Source: Ecdyonurus torrentis
Lineage: Eukaryota; Arthropoda; Insecta; Ephemeroptera; Heptageniidae
Length of the DNA stretch: 64,000 nt
Assembly: GCA_949318235.1 (NCBI GenBank)
Contig: OX439131.1
Coordinates: 2,952,309-3,016,308 of the forward strand
Reading direction: 5' to 3'
Under the pieces are notes generated by a model. It ran no database searches. It worked only from the letters and a program-made list of their open reading frames with translations, and was not told the DNA's origin. Positions within the stretch are counted from its first letter, which is position 1; every line of letters starts with the position of its first letter. Positions 1-14,341 of the stretch are shown in pieces. The translations under genes and the position numbers were made by a program.

Positions 1-135
1 ACTAATTCGTATTTTTTGAAGTTAGGTAGCTTAATTCACACCTTGGACACAGGTATGATTTGCGATTGGACTCGCTTTAGGCAACACTAATGAAAAAATA
101 TACAAGAGAGTAAAAATTATAGTTCTTGTATAGCT

Positions 136-176
<41 letters not shown>

Positions 177-337
177 AAGCCACCCTTTATTTCCGTTTCA
201 TCTGGTCTTAATATGATATGAATTTAAATTGATTTACTTATAATATCTAGTGATAGAGGAAAAAAATTAATAATAAAAAAATATATCTTACCGTTATAAC
301 TTTACCATGCCATGATTATATGCAAACGTATAATATA

Positions 338-375
<38 letters not shown>

Positions 376-932
376 CAAGTAAGAAATTTAGTATATAATT
401 TTCACTATTAATTGTTATTACTAAAGTTTTATTAAAACGAGGATCTCCAGTGATGTTGATCATACACACACTAACGAAAATAAGTACAAAATGACAATTA
501 TTCTCTATCTCATTTTTAGCAAAATAATTTATGCCATATATGTACTGCATAACACTATGTTGCATTGCATAAATATGATATTTTTTATACAGTATTTACA
601 TATTGTATTTATGTGTATTATTTATGCTGATGCAATTTAGCATCATTTATCAAATCATGAAATAAAATAAATGCAGCATAAACTACATAATTTTTTCACG
701 TCGTAGATTTGTATGTGTATTTATTTTGCTCTCCTCTCTCCCTCGCGTATAACATAATATAAGCTTTGTGTTCTTATGACTATACAATACAAAATAGAAA
801 ACGTGTGTAATGTAGATTTTGAGAAGTGCCTCGAGAGTAAGTATATCAATGTCTAGTAAAAATGCGGCATGATAATTTGCAAAGAAGTAGTAATATTTGT
901 GTGCGTAGTTGAAGGTCGTATATTATACGTGT

Positions 933-958
933 GTCTGTCTGTCTGTCTGTCTGTCTGT
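933..958. repeat. (TCTG)n tetranucleotide microsatellite
   Basis: About six perfect TCTG units. It lies just before a short GC-rich patch containing the palindrome GTGGCGCCAC near 974-985. Nothing suggests function. Confidence 0.95.
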
Positions 959-3900
959 ATCAATTGGCAACGACGTGGCGCCACCTCGAGCGATAGATAC
1001 TTTGTGTTGGATATATTTGATATGAGGACACAGAGCAAGCAGGGTATTGTTATATAATATTACGTATATATAAATATGTGTGTGCGCTAGGGCGCCGCCA
1101 GGGCGCGGTCCTCGCATATCATAGGTGCATGACTATATCATCTGTTCACCATGATTCAAATATATATAGGTTTTTCTTGAGTATCCCTCTTAGCCATCTC
1201 ATTAAGTCTGCTTTTAATAATAATTACTCAAATTTTATATTGTCTCACGATGATCTGGTAACTTGAACTTTTAAAATTTAGTTTTTTTGCACGCGTAGAA
1301 TTTGTGCAAAAACCATCTTTGCAACACTATCATGACAGAGCGCAGAATTTTGAGCGGTCATTTGCACTGGTTAGGAAGATCACAAATATGATTTCAGTAT
1401 AAACGACGAATCATATACCTTTTCAAAGTTGTTACTGGAAACACAATTTTTTCTCAGCTGGTAAGAGATCGAATAAAATCAATTTAATAATTCTGATCCT
1501 AACTTTAACATTGCAGTTAATTTTGTGAAATTTTTATATTAAAAAGTTTAGCATTGAAAGTGAGAAAAGGTGCTTATTCTGATGCTAAATTGTAGTAGTA
1601 TTGTAGTATATAAAAATAACTATGTTATTCAAAAATAACAATTATAACGTATAGTTATTATATTATTTGCAAGCATGAATTTTGCTGAAGATGAGTTTGC
1701 ATAATTACTATGCATTCAGAGCCAGAGTATGAATTGCAAACTATAGCTATGCTGGAAGAATGATGTTTTTACTGGCATTTGCTGAATTGATGACCATCAG
1801 AGGTCGCATTGCAATATAGCATTCATTATCTGCATTATTGCGATTGCGATTTTAATATTTCAATTCATCACCTTTTTTTTTCCACATACGAATAACATTG
1901 AAAATATAGTGCAAGTTTTTGAATGGCATAATATATCACAATCGTGTATACTATACTGCATGGTGATTCATATATAGAGACCATGTAATGTAGCTAGAGA
2001 CTATTTCTGCAAAGATAACCCTTTATTTAATGCCAATACCACGACTAAATACAATATTTGCAGGGAAAAAAACTCATAACGTAATTAATGACCTTTTTCA
2101 TTATTATTTTTTTGTATAAAAAATCGTGAGTCGTGCTAAAAAAAAAAAAAAAAAATAGTAATGTTCATGATCTTTGGTTTTTTGCTTGTAGGTTATTTGC
2201 AATTAGTTTTGTTTCCAAATGAGGTCACTGAAGGTCAAATCCAAAAGATCACCTGCTGGGAGATTTGTCACGCGACTCATTCTCTCTCTCTCTCCATGTG
2301 TTTTATATAAACCTGCGCATGAGGAGCGGTCAATCGTAATGAAATGAAGGTAAAAGCCTCCCCCCCCCCTCCCTCTCACCCAATAAGTTAATAAAGTGGC
2401 CACAACATTATAAAAAACCGCATCAGATCATCTGTATCCAAAGATATACTTTTTTTTTTTTCATGGGCGGTTACACAAAGTTGTCAATGAAATTTTCGTT
2501 TCCGGCGTTCATACATACATCATTTATTATTTGCTATCTAAATAATAATAATCATAATAAAAAGCTTCAATAATATATAAAAAAAAAAAATCAGACAAGC
2601 GAATCCAATTACTTTGAATAAACTTTAGAATGGTAAAAATTTATGTTCGCATACAATTTTAACAATTTGATCGCGATCGAGTGATCTAGAAAATTACTGG
2701 TATTGATATTGACAGGATTTAAGTACCGAAAAAACTAGACCAATTTTCTGATTTATATTCTCTATATGTACATTATACTTTTATTATTTATTCAGGTCTT
2801 CAAAATTACATTTGACACGCGTTTAAAATTATGAGAAGTTGTTTGAAGTGCGAGAAATTTTGTTGAAAACAAAGGCAAAGTTAAAAAAAATTAGAGAGAG
2901 AGAAAAAAAACTAAATGATTTATTTTATACAACAAAAAATATACTATACAAAAATTAAAAATTCTTTCAGGATGTAACGTAGAAATAAATTTACTTTTTT
3001 TTATGTTATTTTTATAAAAGTATCTAGTTACATGCTCAGTGCACCTCATAATTAAATTTATTGCAAGCTTTTGTTACAACATAAAGATTACTATCAGTTT
3101 ATAAATAAATATAAATGTTAAAAAATCACGTTTCTTATAGAACAGAAAAGAGGACTCAATTATATAATCTTATATAGAATTCTGTACTCTTTTTTTTTTC
3201 TCTAATGGGCATCGCCGGTTGGGATTTTTTTTTTAACCCAAAATATGTGATAGTTACTTAGTCCCTTATTGACAAAATGTTTGTCATTTACAATAGTTTT
3301 CTCGAAACTTATATACTAAAAGCAGGGCACTGCTATGTAATGCTATAAAGGTTTGGAAAATAACAATTAATAGTAATAATTAATAATAATAATAATTAAC
3401 GGCTTTTTTATTTGGGCGAAATCAGGCGTACAACCTCTCAATTTAACCCAACTGTTTAACAGTACAGTCAGTTACATTTTTTGTTAGTATAACATCAAAA
3501 TATAGCATGAAAATTAAATTAATAATTTATTTGATAAATTTTAATTAAAGTTGTTAATTTAATAACTAGAATTTTAAAATTTAAGTTAAGTATTACTTTC
3601 ACTTAAATTTATATAGTTGAGAAATCAATTCTTTAGCATACTTCAACAATAAACTCCATTGTCGCTACAATTATATAAATAATTTGGTAAACGTAACGAA
3701 AAGATAGCCAACTGATCAGAAATCAATCAATCACGTTGCACAGCAAATTGTGTTCACCTCTAAGAAAACTCTTCTGCGTAGTCACTCTTTTATTCTACAT
3801 AAAACCTAAAGCATTGAACCTCCAGCATACATAGCAAAATATTGTCTGTAGCATAATTTGTTGAACTTTTCATGTTTTTTTTCTTTCGTATTCTAGTTAT

Positions 3901-4705
3901 TTTTTTATCATCTCGTATCTGCCTTTTACTTAAATATTTATTCATTTATACATTTATAGTATTATTTAAAATCTTTGAAAAGTAAGCAAAATTGTATTAC
4001 TCAATTGTTTTGAAAAGGGTGCAATTAAAGATAATACCATCATTGTTTCCGTACTTCCCTAGTGTTGAGTATTTTGCACGTATTGCAACATTAACTTCAT
4101 TGATATTAAAATATTCTGTTTACATTAAATAGGGAGAATATTATGAAATACTATATACTATAAGGGATGGGGGATGTACACAATATGAAGTTAAAATTGG
4201 CAAATTTACATGAAATTAACATGATTGGAGGGTAAAAGTATGTGTGGTGACTTGTTTACATTGTTGATAACACTTGGCTTTGTTACGACGTTGCTCCCCG
4301 TGGTCACTCACTCACTCCCCTCGAGTGTCACTTCCATGTTTGTGTCACCCCGAGCAAAAGTAAAACCGTTGTAATGACGAGATGTCTTACAAGCGGCCTC
4401 ACACTCGTATTTTAATTTCAATCAGAGAAGAAGAAAAAAAAAAAAAAAAAAGAGGGTGGAATGCACCAAGTCACGTCCCACATTATCGATCATTTTATTC
4501 AAATGCACCTGCATATATAAGCTGCCTTGATCAATGCTTTTGTTCAATTGACGTACGGACATCTTCATCACAATTTTTTTAGTTTTTCAATTCAATACTT
4601 TTATATCTCATCATGTGATAACTAATAATTTTTATACGTTTATATGTTTAGAATATAAATTTTTCAACTCATCTGCGAGTATTTTTTGAGCCTGTCATCA
4701 ATTGT

Positions 4706-4706
<1 letters not shown>

Positions 4707-4754
<48 letters not shown>
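4707..4754. repeat. (CT)24 microsatellite
   Basis: Uninterrupted CT dinucleotide tract. It is one of more than twenty AG/CT tracts in the window. Confidence 0.97.
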
Positions 4755-4758
<4 letters not shown>

Positions 4759-6533
4759 CCCTAAACTCTTCTCTTTTATTTTATATATAACGCAGATGTT
4801 ATCTACATAATAATTTTAAATTCAAAAAAGGAAGTCATGTTTATACATACAATTATTATATTTCAATCTTTCATATATGTATAGAAAAAAATAATATTTA
4901 TTATATTCAAATAATAAATAAATATGAGCTAATTTTAAAAACTATACCGTATATAATAATAAATGGGATTTTAATTCACGTATATAGAAACTGGTTTAAA
5001 ATGTTGTATCATTGATATATACATAGTGTATGTGTTTCTTTTTACCTTTACTTTATAGTGATGATGAACAACAATATTTATTTGTTTAGTTTTTCTCTGA
5101 TGCGCTAAGATAAATTAATTAACGCCGGGGTTTAGAACCTTTGTTATTTTCTCTCTCTCATCTCTCTCGTCATGTAAACAGTGAAGAGTGCTTTGCTAGA
5201 AGTATTGTTGTTGTTGTTTAATGGTTATAATAATAATAGTGTTTGTATGCTTTTCAATCTCGTGCATGTATAGCAAAATATTGATGAGAAACTTTATACT
5301 TATAGCGCCTTGCTTGTGAGATTTTCAGGAAATGTTAGCAAATTAATTTTTATCGATCTGTCTGTGAGTTAGCATGCTGTCAAAAATATACATAGTAATT
5401 ATTTTAAAATATTAATTAATCAGTGAATTTTAACTGAAAAATAGTAAGAGTCTTGAGTTGTTATTATTATATTTATTTATTTCTACCATTAATACATACA
5501 TTATACAGAAAAACTTAGACAAAATAATAATGTAAAGAAAGTCATGTAAAATGCATGTTATACAAATGATAACAAAATAAAAAATGGAAAAAGGTAGGTG
5601 GAACGGATACAAGAAAGGCACTCATGGTTTTCATAGCATTCATTTATGTTTTTATTTGTTAATGAAATTTGCGAATTTAATTATTTTTTTCTTACAGTTT
5701 TTCATTTTGTATCAACAGTTTATTAGAAATATGATAATGGGAATTGGAGATCGCAGTCACTTACTTAGATCTCAAAACATTTATATACATATGTATATAT
5801 AAATAATGAAAATACTTCTTATAAAAATATGTAAATATCTTCATTCTATGTCACTTTGGCGACAAACCGTAGGTTTTCCTTAAAAAAAACAACAGTTTCT
5901 TCTAGAGATTTTGCATAAAATTCTCCAGTGATGTATTAGCTGCTGCATGTAAAAATTCTCACGACTTCTCTCTCAGTTTTCACTGTAGAATGTAAAATTG
6001 TTTTTTTGTATAATATAAATTTAAAAAAAAACTAATTGATATTAATTAACATAATAGAAAATTTTATTCCGAATTAGGAATTAGCGAATTACAAATAAAC
6101 TCCACGCCAAAAAGTAGCTGAAGAGTTACTATTTAGACTTTATAATAATAAATTTGTTAGATATATTCAACGATTTTTAAGATGAAAAGCGAGCTAACTA
6201 TTTGCCGCTGAAGAAATAACGTTTATACAATCATAAGTTACTGTTGAAGCTTTTGTCAACCAATAAGTTATTGTTTTGTACCGTACTGAAGAGTTACATC
6301 TATGTAACTGAACAATAATTTTTGTTTTTCGTGGAATGAACTAACAGTATAAAATACATATTTTTTTTCTTTACTTATTTTAACATTATTATTTTTATAT
6401 AGCAAAGAAATTTAATATCCGTATAAATATTCAAAGTGATGTGTTAATTTGTATTTTAATTAAATATTTGATGATAATTAACAACAAGGCAGTCCAATAG
6501 ATACTAATAACTTCACTTTGTTTGTGTTTTCAG

Positions 6534-6672
6534 TAAACCAAAGCGGCGGCGACGTGTGCCCCTGGTGGACCGCACACCCCCGCGAGTGGACAACATGACC
6601 AATGTGACATCACGACGTTCCAAGAACCAGTGTGTTGGTCTCTACAAGCGATTTTACCTTTGTAACACACAG
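6534..6672 (+). CDS. ADAMTS-like protein, internal exon: linker and end of a thrombospondin type-1 repeat
   Basis: Internal exon of a secreted extracellular-matrix protein. The acceptor is TTTGTGTTTTCAG before 6534 and the donor is CAG|GTGAGA at 6672. The single leading T completes a codon from the upstream exon (phase 2), and the exon ends in phase 0. It encodes 46 residues: a basic start (KPKRRRRVPL), a linker with two possible N-glycosylation sites (NMT and NVT, residues 20-25), then CVGLYKRFYLCNTQ. That last motif is the conserved end of the thrombospondin repeat found before the cysteine-rich domain in ADAMTS and ADAMTS-like proteins. It reads directly into ACPANS of the exon at 14239. 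The other two frames contain stops. GC content is clearly higher than the flanks. The KRRRR run could be a proprotein-convertase site, but this is speculation. Family assignment is firm; which member is not. Confidence 0.9.
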
Positions 6673-6827
6673 GTGAGAAATCATCGAAAATATATTTTAG
6701 TTCTTATTGCATCTCCAATTGCTTAGTGCTCGAGTACTGCATAATTTTTAAGCCAAATTTATTTTGTTTGTATAACAATCGCCACATCCCAAAATTTTTT
6801 ATAACGAGCTCGTAACTTGTTGCAAAA

Positions 6828-7073
6828 TTAAAGAAATAGACCAGAAGAAAACAGTAGCAGTTATATCATAAAAAACTTTATGGGACTTACATAAATAACA
6901 TTATAGTTTGTCTCAAAACTAGCGCCGTGGCAGTGATTAGAAAATTTCAACTTATGCAACCCACACAACATTTCCACAATTTTTTTTTCCTGTTTCTAAT
7001 GTCAGTAACAGGAATAGTGACGCAAATAGCATACTTTACAGTATTTTCACGCTCTCTTGTACGGGGACATTTA

Positions 7074-7104
<31 letters not shown>

Positions 7105-7202
7105 GTAAAATTTGTTATTAGTTTTTGAGGTCTCATTTAGTGTTTAATCCAGGTTTAATCATTTAAAAGCACATGTTGTTTCATGTGGTCTATGGCTTTA
7201 AT
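6828..7202 (+). mobile_element. Family 1 MITE-like repeat, copy 1
   Basis: One of five copies of a ~340-bp repeat recognised by shared blocks: AATAGACCA near the left end, CAGTGATYAGAAAA, a central palindrome (6989-7012 here), TTTACAGTATTTTCACGCTCTC, and GTGGTCTATGGCTTTAA at the right end. The ends form a short imperfect inverted repeat (ATAGACCA). TTAA is present at both edges of this copy. A 29-bp T run (7076-7104) has expanded inside it. No coding capacity. Confidence 0.85.
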
Positions 7203-8101
7203 AAATTTCAAAGTGTTTAATTATACAATCTGCATCTTAGTTATTACGTATAAAATATGAACTGACCTCATAAATTATACGTATTTATTCTGTAGCAAAA
7301 TGCAATATCAAAAGGGAGACTGCATGGCTATGTCTGGTCAATTCCCCCCACCCCCCACCCCCTTTTCATAAATTTAATGCAAATAAAATGGTTTATAAGA
7401 ATATTCATAAGCTCATTCATAACTTCATTTAATTAGTTTTCAAGCACGGCGCCAAAAAGGTAAAATGTAATGAACTGATAACTTTATATCGACATTATAT
7501 ATAAACAAGCAGAAACGTCAAAAACTTTTCCGAACTATAGAATGTTGAAAGAAAACGCCTATTGTAATAATATTTTATTACTGTTCAATTTTTTATAATA
7601 ATGTAGATTCATTATTTTTAGACTACACTAAAAAATATCCACGTGAAATACCTTTCCTTGTAAAACAAAGGATTATTGAACTTCGTTTACTCCCTTTTTA
7701 TTTGACTGTTTTATGTCTCAATTCAAAATCGAAGTAAAAAAATAAACATTTATTTCATTACGTCAGCACGAGAGTTATAAAACATGTGACATCATCATAA
7801 AGAACAAAAAAACTCCGATAAGTAGACGTGAATAAAACAAAATTTTCATACAATTTATCATACATAAATATATATAAAAAGTTTTGTTACTTTTTGCCAT
7901 AAAGAGATAAGAAAACTCACGTTCACTAAATTATTTGAAAGTTTAAGTTTTTGACACAAAAAAAAAGGAAAAAAAAAAGTAGATACAATCAAAATATTAT
8001 TTTTCTCTGTATGCTTTAAATTCATGTTATATTTCATGGGTAAAGTAGCGAGGCAGTGTAGAAAAGTTACATTTTTGTGATAAGCAGCGTTAATGCTTTC
8101 G

Positions 8102-8202
<101 letters not shown>

Positions 8203-8711
8203 CTTTTACTTGAGATGAGGCAATATGTTTTTTTTTTTTTTTTGTTTTTTTTTTTTTGCAGCGTGATATTTAGCAGTAGCTCTGACTTGTATGACCTTCA
8301 AATAATATGAGATCACGACCACAGCTTCGCTTTTCTTTTTCTGCTAAAAAGTAATAAGATGATAATCACACAGATTTTTAATTATATTGCAGTGGCAGTG
8401 GTCACGTGATATGTGACGTCACACAGCAGACACGTCTGTGATCCTGTCATGACTGACACGGAAATACATAATATCGATATCTTAATACATCAATCATTCA
8501 CATACATAATATTTGCTCGCGATGTAAAGTACTGTATAGTACAGCTCATCTACGGTTGTCAAAAATGCATAGTTAGAGTATAGATATAGATAATATTTCG
8601 TTGTTTATACTGTATAGTAGCTTTAAAAGTATGCAATGCTTGTTAACGTTGGTGTTATACAACCAATCAATAGCGCACTGAAAATCGGCAGGGAACCCCT
8701 AATTTCCTATT

Positions 8712-9032
8712 CTTAGAAATAGACAAGAAAACATTAGCATTAATATCACAAAACACTTGACGGGACTGATACATAAAATAAGTTTAATTGCCTCGTAGCA
8801 GTGGTCAGAAAATAGCGACATATACAACCCGCACAACATTTTCATACTGATTTTTTACCTGTTTCTGTCGTCAGAAACAGGAATAGTCACACAGACAGCA
8901 TACGTTACAGTATTTTCACCTTGTGGGGGCTATATTTATATTCTGGTAAAAATTGTCATCAGTTTTGGAGATCTTATTTTCTGTTGAATCATTAATAAGC
9001 ACATGTTGTTTCAAGTCGTCTATGGCTTTAAA
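8712..9032 (+). mobile_element. Family 1 MITE-like repeat, copy 2
   Basis: Same block order as the copy at 6828. The central palindrome is at 8858-8881 and the right end is GTCTATGGCTTTAA. Same orientation as copy 1 and less than 2 kb away, in the same intron. Confidence 0.85.
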
Positions 9033-9369
9033 GCATTGCAGGACCAACCTTTAAGCAAGCAATTTTTCGAGAAAAAAAATTCAGAACAGAGAAATTTAAA
9101 TACACTTTTATATGTTTTAAGTTAATAATAATTTTAAAATAATCAATTAAAATTTGTCTTAGGAACGAAGCAGAATACTGATTGATTCTCACTCCCATGA
9201 CTTTTATAGGGAAGAGTTCCATTGTGCTCAGAGATGTTATTTCTATATGATGTTTACTTATTGCTAGTATAATAGTCAATTTGAAATGCGAATGAAAGTC
9301 GTGAGGGCTTCTGTTAGATAGAAATAGTAATAGAAATAATAATTAATAATTCAGTAGATGATGAATGTG

Positions 9370-9370
<1 letters not shown>

Positions 9371-9455
<85 letters not shown>
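9371..9455. repeat. (AG)n microsatellite
   Basis: AG tract with one early AAA interruption. Confidence 0.95.
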
Positions 9456-9457
<2 letters not shown>

Positions 9458-10199
9458 ACGTATTTATTACAGACATTGCTGAATCAAAAATAAATTAATA
9501 TATTCCAATTCAATGATATAAAATAATGTTTGGTCCCCATGGCCATGCATCATTAGTTACATATGTCTTCTAAACAATAGATTTCTCATGGACATCTCTT
9601 TGTGTCTTTAGGGATGTGAATGTTTTTGTTAGAAAGGTCAGCGCTCGGGGTCAAAGCGTAAGTGAAGTGGCAACAAAAGTCTCAAATTACGTGCGTGAGT
9701 CGCTATAGCTTTGGTGATCGCCCCGACCTTCTTTTGTCTTAACTCAAACCAAACAAAAACTTCTTCTGCTTCCAATATCAATTTCAAATCTTGTGTTTAT
9801 AGTTAAGAAAATAACGTCGCCGATACATTTGTTTTTATATTATATATCTTATGTGGGAAATATAAAAATATGCTTCACATGAAATATCTTTTTCTTGAAA
9901 TTTCTTTATCCGATCGAGCAATTTCATTTGACATTTTGAATAAAAAACCGTTTCTATATACAATAGTCATAAAAAAGAAAAAAATTGTAATTATAAAATC
10001 AAAAGATTTATTCATCTTAATAACTCATCATACAACACATGTGCAAAATAGTAAAAAAAAAAAAAATAATAAAAAAAAAGTTATATAATATATATTATAA
10101 TATTTCATATGAAATTCAATAAAAAAAACTTAAATGTTACGTTATTAGAAATATATAATAAATCTTTGTTTGTTTCCACACATGCATATAGAGAAGGGG

Positions 10200-10212
10200 T
10201 GACCCTTGACCC
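10200..10212 (-). promoter_or_regulatory. DR1 nuclear-receptor half-site pair (minus strand)
   Basis: On the minus strand this reads GGGTCA A GGGTCA, two half-sites with one-base spacing. DR1 is the known layout for RXR-containing and HNF4-type receptors. It is intronic, and occupancy is unknown. Confidence 0.35.
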
Positions 10213-10626
10213 CTTGTATATAAACTACATCCTCCATGCAGTACTTATAGGATGCAAGCGAGTACCATAATTCATTCATTCAATTGTTTTATTCCATTCA
10301 TATGTGTATTATGACCCAGCTGCTCTGCTATATATAATATGTATATGAGAGACATTATGTAGTTTGGGGTGACTCGCGTGCGACGCTTGATATATGTAGA
10401 TATAGGGGTAAATATTTAGATCAATTGAGATTGACATCCCAAGTAGTATAGATATCACGATATTAATATTATCCACCAAACAAACTAAATATACAGCATG
10501 CACCCAAAATAATTAAGCTGTAATTAATAATATATACATACATAAAGTGTATACATATATATACATAGGTATATATTCATTCATACGTCTAATTTCTAAT
10601 TAAAGGTTTAAATTATTTGTATATGA

Positions 10627-10671
10627 GAGGGGGTGGGGTGGGGGGCGGTAGGCGTGGTATTAATGACGTCA
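10627..10671. promoter_or_regulatory. G-rich tract followed by a CRE palindrome
   Basis: Runs of G separated by single T bases (G-quadruplex-capable on paper) at 10627-10652, then a perfect TGACGTCA at 10664-10671, known as the CREB/ATF site. This is one of the few GC-rich patches in the intron. It could be an enhancer or chance. Confidence 0.3.
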
Positions 10672-11944
10672 TTGTCTCCTTCCTGCCATGTATGCCCGCG
10701 CCCGGATTAACCCCACCCACCCACAACAATTAAACCAAATTTCGATTACTATCTGTGCTATTATTATTATTATTAGAACGAGTGTGCTAAATAAGGTTTT
10801 CCAAAATATATCAAGATTATACATTAATTATATTATAATGTAATTACTTTATTTTTCAACACTTTTATCTTTTATTTAACACGTTTTTCTTGTACTACAG
10901 AATAAAAAAAAATGACTATGAATATCTTATCTGATACATTAATATTTTTAATTAGGTATTTTTATTCAACTGATGGGTAGTTTTTGATTACCTGAGAACT
11001 GACTCGCTGGCTCGCTCGCGGTGTTTGTTACCTCTTTAAATATCAAACTTAAAAATCTGTTTTTAACTTATTGCTTTGTCGGTTGCTATAACATTCAACT
11101 TTTTATATATTTTCTTTTTTTATTTCTAATCTTAAGATATTTTTTGTGACATAATAACCGACGCTTTATGAGTCGATACAGCATCAATTATTGAAAATCA
11201 GTGAGCCATTATATCTCACAGAAAAACTTCAATGTATCAATTTTTACGATAGGGCGTTCATAATAATAAAATATCGGCATTCTTTATTTTTATGCCTTAT
11301 ACGGAGAAATTTTTATTTATTTATATATTTTTTATATTTATTTACTTTAAGTACTTAATTAAAGCATATATGATAAAAAAAAACTATAATAATAATAAAT
11401 ATTTATTAATAGTTACCTTTCAGAATTGCAATTTAAAAAAAATCTTCAACGTAACAAGTTAATTTACTTTGACAGAAAATTATTCTTCTTGAAATATAAA
11501 TTTTAATATTATATTATGTTGAAGTTTGTTTTTTTTCTATACACAGTCAAATTTTTTGCTAAAGTAAAGATAATCAACATAAATAAAATTAAAAATTGTA
11601 CATTTAATTTATTGACAGGTGCTTGCTTCGTGTATATAGAGAGGTAAAAAATTGTGTTGTTAATCAAATCATAAAGACACGGTGAGTTGTGTTTACATGA
11701 AGTGGGGTGAAGTGTATTACAACAACTAATTATGTATTGGGAGGGGGAGGGGGATGGCTATTATAGTTCTAATTAGGTCCGAGGTCGTATATACAAATGA
11801 AAATGTTAAGTACTGGACTTCTGCTAGTACGTATGGATGGGTTTTTAGTAAAGTATTTTTTTCACCTATTAAACTGAAATACATCGTATTTAGTTTTTTT
11901 TTTTTTTAATTAATTTGAGTCTGTTACATTTCGATTAACTTTTA

Positions 11945-12170
11945 CTTCACGGATAAAATTACGTAATTATGCTATGCATTAATAACATATTATAGGATAA
12001 CTGCTGCTTTTAAGGATGGAATTGCATAATTAATATCTTGCTGTAAAACATATTTGCTATGCTAATATAGCATAATTATTAGTTATTATAGCATAATGTT
12101 ATGTTGTTGTGAATAAATGTTGCTGAAATCGAGCTTGCTGAATCATTTCGTTCTTATTTTTGTCCGTGTT
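11945..12170. mobile_element. GCATAA-rich short element
   Basis: Starts near TTCACGGATAAAATTACGTAATTATGC and ends near TTTTTGTCCGTGTTT, so CACGGAYAAAA appears at both ends in opposite orientation. The interior repeats TATAGCATAAT several times. Similar elements occur at 22465-22810, 39958-40165, 40290-40585 and 53635-53820. No coding capacity. Confidence 0.55.
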
Positions 12171-13749
12171 TAAAATGCCTTAATTGTGTTTAATATAATT
12201 GACAATTTCAAAAGTAACATGTATACAAGAAAGCTAAAAACTGCTTAGCTGTATAAATAATTCAATTAATATAAATTAATTAGAAATGTGTTGTTTATAA
12301 TTGCATATTTCTACAGTACTTAAACCTCCTCCAGTTGTTTCAGCAGCTTCTCATTAAATTTTGCTAAATGTGGATTCTAAATATTGATAACGCACTTATA
12401 GATCAATATGCTTTGATTAATTCAATGTTGTATTGGTGCTCATGCGTTACTTTGTGTATACAATTGTTATCGGCGATAATTGAAGTACTTGTTACTTCAA
12501 GTACTCGTCTAATCATTCTTTAATTGCATCCACAGAGAGATAGAAACAGAAAGTGCTAATCTCGAGTATCGTAAATTAATTGTCAATATTTTTTTAAGTT
12601 CTCCAAATTAACATAAATTTCAATCAAAGTCATAAAATAATTGTATTTTTACGTAATAAAAATTAACGTAATCTATACTCTTGTAATTAATTATTATTAT
12701 TATTATTTTTTAATTTAAAAAAAATTGTACGCTATTATACATGTTAGTATTTATGCTGTGCAAATTAGTGATTATTGCTTATATCATATTTCATAAATTA
12801 TATTTTAAATTTTTTGCTATTATGCAATTATTTTTGTATGTGTGATTAACTGATATACTAGAGAAACTATGCAGCTTTATTTTTTTTTAATTATAGAAGA
12901 TATTAATAAGGAGTACACACGTTATAACCCGCTGAGTTCAGAACTAAAAACAAAATATTATATTTAATCAAGGTATCCTAAAGAAGTCTTCTTTATAGGA
13001 TGTTTGATTTAATCCATGCAGTATAATGATTCTCATTGTAATAATGGAGATCCATTGTTGTTTTATTGTGCAAAACCTCGTCTGGATTTGGTGCTCATTA
13101 CGTCATCAATTTACAACTGATTTTGGCGAAGAAATAATTTTTTACCCGATTAGGAATTTTGATGAATAATTTTGACACCCACTACGTTTTGCCATTCCGT
13201 GGGAAATATTCTCTGATTTCTTATTTATTTATAAATATCACGTAAATATTTTGGAGATATTGAGAGCCAAATATTATGAAATAAACAATATTATTATATG
13301 TACTTTTACTGAGAATGTCGTGGTCTGAAATTTTATATATATTTTCAACTCTAATCTAATTTATTCATGATGTTGATGTGTCTTTCTTTACCAATAATAT
13401 TGCGATACTTGTGCTATTTTTCATTTTTGCAATTTTTTTTATTACTGTTGCTTTATTAAAGGAGCTGATTTTTTTTATTTTTATTTTTTTTAACCATCTG
13501 AGAAATTTTTAGAATTTGCTTATTCTTTACAGTTAAAGATGAATGGATATTATACAAGCGAAGAAATTTTTCATTATTATTATGTATATTTGCTTCTAGC
13601 GGGTAAAAGTATGAAATGGATGTAAAACATGTTTGTATTAGAAATTTATTTCCATATAAATAAAAATATTCTATTCTAGAATCAATTTTTTTTTTAAATT
13701 TTCTTCCCTTTGGTGCAGTATTTTTTTTTTTTAAGCTAATACACATAAA

Positions 13750-13930
13750 GAATAAATTACGTAGTTTATACTGAATTTATGTCATTATAGCATAAACTTT
13801 GTCAAATAGAACAGCATAAATAATAATGCTATATATATTTATGATAATGGAATCTACAGCTATATTTTACAGTATACCTGTATGTTATGTATAAATATTA
13901 CTGAAAAGGGGCTAACATAATTAACTAATT
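13750..13930. repeat. Degenerate GCATAA-rich repeat
   Basis: Begins ATAAATTACGTAGTTTATAC and repeats TATAGCATAAA and ACAGCATAAAT. It resembles the left half of the element at 39958. Ends are unclear. Confidence 0.4.
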
Positions 13931-14238
13931 ATTTTTGTTACTGAATTAAGTTCAGTAATTTTATTTAAAGGATAGGAAATAAATAGTGCTTAGGAAATAG
14001 TTTAACGCCGCCTGTGATTGGCTAACGCTTTATGCCGGTAACGTTCATTTGTTTCATATTATACTGTTGAACTAAAAAAGTCAAGTTAATTGTGTCATGA
14101 TTGTATTTTCAATTATCGCAGATTATAAAACATTAAAAATAATGCCAATTTATATGAAAAAGTATAATGTGACTATATAATTAATTATAGGATATTTCTT
14201 GTAATAGCTTCAACTTAATAGATTTGGTGTGTTGACAG

Positions 14239-14341
14239 GCTTGTCCAGCAAACAGCAAAGATTTTCGACAAAGCCAATGTGAAGCCTTCAACGGCAAACT
14301 TTTCATGGGACGTCACTATGTGTGGGAGCCTTTCCTCGACG
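14239..14341 (+). CDS. ADAMTS-like protein, internal exon: start of the cysteine-rich domain
   Basis: The acceptor is GTTGACAG before 14239 and the donor is G|GTAAGT at 14341. It starts in phase 0 and ends in phase 1. The 34 residues include ACPANSKDFRQSQCEAFNGK followed by LFMGRHYVWEPFLD. The order CP, DFR, QC, FN, FMG, Y-W-EPF is the hallmark of the stretch between the first thrombospondin repeat and the cysteine-rich domain in ADAMTS, ADAMTS-like and papilin proteins. FMGxxYxWEPF most resembles, from memory, the ADAMTSL4/THSD4 group. The protein would be secreted and matrix-associated, and this segment has no protease motif. A 401-bp intron separates it from the next exon. Confidence 0.92.

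Larger units (their letters stand above)
1..6533. other. Non-coding AT-rich DNA upstream of the first recognised exon
   Basis: No exon of the ADAMTS-like gene or of any other protein is recognisable on either strand. Since the exon at 6534 begins in mid-codon (phase 2), at least the right part is presumably intron. The thrombospondin repeat exon expected just upstream was looked for by its cysteine and tryptophan pattern and was not seen here. The stretch holds poly-A runs (140-174, 344-373), a TCTG tetranucleotide array (933-958), a C-rich tract near 2356-2372, a CT array (4707-4754) and degenerate GCATAA-rich repeats near 500-720 and 1560-1870. Confidence 0.6.

Noticed and set aside
9028..9279. 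83-codon open frame on the minus strand
   Set aside because: Overlaps the end of a family 1 repeat; no recognisable domain.
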